Positions 6,325 to 7,293 of a stretch of DNA of 7,293 nt are shown here, one piece after another. The DNA lies in the NCBI GenBank assembly GCA_031255315.1, contig JAIRSS010000251.1, positions 1 to 7,293 of the forward strand, in the 5' to 3' direction. The stretch comes from Spirochaetaceae bacterium. GTDB lineage: Bacteria; Spirochaetota; Spirochaetia; Treponematales; Breznakiellaceae. The translations under genes and the position numbers were made by a program. Each line of letters opens with the position of its first letter. The first letter of the stretch is position 1. The notes beneath the pieces are model-generated. The model was not told the DNA's origin. It did no database searches and worked only from the letters and a program-made list of their open reading frames with translations.

Positions 6325-6334
6325 CACGTTTTGC

Positions 6335-6349
6335 CGAACCTTTGGTTCG
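6335..6349. repeat. Intergenic hairpin, second copy of CGAACC-N3-GGTTCG
   Basis: CGAACC (6335-6340) and GGTTCG (6344-6349) form a perfect 6-bp stem with a TTT loop, the same arms as at 2746-2760 but with a different loop. It lies 10 bases after the GNAT stop and 36 bases before the esterase start. GC-rich sequence rather than a T run follows, so it is a poor terminator. Confidence 0.55.
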
Positions 6350-6372
6350 CGGGCCTTAGCCTGAAAAACTAC

Positions 6373-6377
6373 AGGAG
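6373..6377 (+). promoter_or_regulatory. Ribosome binding site of the SGNH esterase
   Basis: AGGAG lies eight bases before ATG 6386-6388. A TTG in the same frame at 6380 is only two bases away and is unlikely to be used, which fixes the start at MKTILCYGDSN. Confidence 0.8.
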
Positions 6378-6385
6378 CTTTGTAT

Positions 6386-7054
6386 ATGAAAACGATTCTT
6401 TGTTACGGTGATTCTAATACCTGGGGCGCCGATCCCATTCTGGAGGCCCGGTTTGATCACCACACCCGGTGGCCGCGGGTTTTACAGAAGCTGCTCAACG
6501 AGGGCCGCCCGCCGGATGATCCCGCCTGCTGGGTGGTTGAGGAAGGCTTGTGCGGGAGAACCAGCGTGCGGGATGACCCGGTAGAAGGGGACGGACGGAA
6601 CGGGCTGCGGCATCTAATCCCCATTCTGGAAAGCCATAAACCAGTCGATCTGGTGGTGATCCTCCTGGGTACCAACGACTTAAAACAGCGGTTCAGGCCC
6701 AGCCCTTTTGACATAGCCTGGGGGGTCAAGCGGGTGGTTATGGCCGCGCAGAACTCCCGCGCCGGTCCGGGAGACGCCGCCCCAACGGCGCTCATGGTTT
6801 GCCCGCCCCCCACGACGGATTCGCCGGGGTTCCGCCAAAAGTTCGGGGATATGTTCGGGGACTGCGCGGAGATTTCGACCCGCCTTCCCCGGTATTTCCG
6901 CCAGGCCGCCAAAGAATGCGGCGCCCCCTGGTTTGACGCCGGCGGGGTCGTCAAAAGCAGCCCAGCGGACGGCATACACTGGGAAAAGGAAGAACACCGG
7001 AAATTTGCTGAAGCCCTGGCCGACGTTGTAAAGAACCTACTGTCCGCCTCGTAA
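6386..7054 (+). CDS. SGNH-fold esterase/acyltransferase of the arylesterase (MsAcT-like) group
   Basis: A 222-residue serine hydrolase acting on carboxylic esters in the cytoplasm (no signal peptide). The four SGNH blocks are present: GDSNTWG (8-14) with nucleophile Ser10, EEGLCGRT (52-59) with oxyanion Gly57, LLGTNDLK (93-100) with Asn97, and DGIHW (195-199) with Asp195 and His198 completing the triad. EEGLxxRT, LGTNDxKxxFR, the PPP stretch and FDAGxV before the DGIH box follow the order seen in Mycobacterium smegmatis arylesterase/acyltransferase MsAcT, from memory of that family. Members hydrolyse short acyl esters and can transfer acyl groups even in water. The natural substrate here is unknown; deacetylation of a sugar or small metabolite is plausible. 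It follows the GNAT gene by 61 bases, so it may share the transcript. Its last 18 bases overlap the convergent CapA-like gene. Confidence 0.9.
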   Translation: MKTILCYGDSNTWGADPILEARFDHHTRWPRVLQKLLNEGRPPDDPACWVVEEGLCGRTSVRDDPVEGDGRNGLRHLIPILESHKPVDLVVILLGTNDLKQRFRPSPFDIAWGVKRVVMAAQNSRAGPGDAAPTALMVCPPPTTDSPGFRQKFGDMFGDCAEISTRLPRYFRQAAKECGAPWFDAGGVVKSSPADGIHWEKEEHRKFAEALADVVKNLLSAS

Positions 7055-7293
7055 GCCCCGGGACAGCGCGTAAAACCCGGCGAGTTCCTCCTGCGGGGCC
7101 AGGTCCGTCCGGGGCCCCGTCAATTCCAGGGGAAAGGGTTCAAGGTACGCCAAACGTTTCCCCCAAAAGCCCAGGCGGATACAGAGCCCTTTATCTCCGC
7201 CGCCGGTGTTTTCCATCCCGGCGAATACAAAATTCCCCAATGACCAGAACACCGGCCTTCCTTCCACCCACTCAAAGCCCTGGACGATGTGGG
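7037..7293 (-). CDS. C-terminal end of a CapA/PgsA-type metallophosphatase (partial)
   Basis: The minus-strand frame is open from the right edge to TAG (7039-7037) and gives 84 full residues. They begin HIVQGFEWVEGRPVFWSLGNFVF, which is the conserved late block of CapA-family proteins (PGA_cap domain), where the His of a PHxVQG segment is a metal ligand and SLGNFVF follows. The remaining approximately 60 residues are a variable tail. CapA/PgsA proteins are linked to poly-gamma-glutamate or capsule synthesis, but many homologues are uncharacterised phosphoesterase-like proteins, so the role is unclear. An in-frame GTG at 7267 is internal to the conserved block and is not the start. The true N-terminus lies beyond the window. 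The 3' end overlaps the esterase gene by 18 bases with no terminator between them. Confidence 0.85.
   Translation of the reverse strand, partial: HIVQGFEWVEGRPVFWSLGNFVFAGMENTGGGDKGLCIRLGFWGKRLAYLEPFPLELTGPRTDLAPQEELAGFYALSRGLRGGQ

Noticed and set aside
6321..6326. TTGACA as a -35 box for the esterase gene
   Set aside because: It overlaps the GNAT stop codon and no -10-like hexamer occurs at 16-18 bases downstream; the hairpin is there instead.

Overview
This GC-rich window holds three complete transporter genes, a four-gene forward cluster and two gene ends cut by the window edges. The mix fits a diderm anaerobe or host-associated bacterium. The export signal of the binding protein, which runs into a Gly-Gly-Gly-Lys segment with no lipobox cysteine, together with the gene styles, makes me think of a spirochaete such as a gut Treponema. 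That is an impression from sequence style, not a demonstrated assignment. I see no tRNA, rRNA, CRISPR array, insertion sequence or integrase.

Layout. Positions 1-85 (+) are the last 27 codons of a probable ZIP-family metal transporter. It converges on a polar amino-acid ABC transporter operon on the minus strand. That operon is transcribed from a near-consensus sigma-70-type promoter (2664-2692) in the order binding protein (1776-2585), permease (1064-1741), ATPase (228-986). The 142-base gap at 86-227 contains a plausible terminator for each strand around a perfect 11-bp inverted repeat. The 77-base gap between permease and ATPase carries two mutually exclusive GC stems, the second followed by a U-rich run just before the ATPase ribosome binding site; it could tune ATPase expression.

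From a 219-base divergent control region the plus strand carries a thioredoxin reductase (2805-3770), an exported NagZ-type family 3 glycosidase (3767-5446) and a GNAT acetyltransferase (5443-6324), joined by two 4-base ATGA overlaps. After 61 bases comes an SGNH esterase/acyltransferase (6386-7054) resembling the MsAcT arylesterase group. Its 3' end overlaps, tail to tail, the end of a CapA-type metallophosphatase gene on the minus strand that runs off the window.

The ABC genes import an alpha-amino acid. The forward cluster mixes redox housekeeping, amino-sugar or peptidoglycan glycan hydrolysis, acetyl transfer and ester hydrolysis; a shared pathway is not shown by the sequence. I found no convincing undescribed multi-gene system. 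The points most worth checking are regulatory: a hairpin with the same six-base arms in both gaps ahead of forward-strand genes, a possible leaderless trxB start, tandem 11-bp-phased repeats inside the transporter promoter, and the possible intra-operon attenuator.
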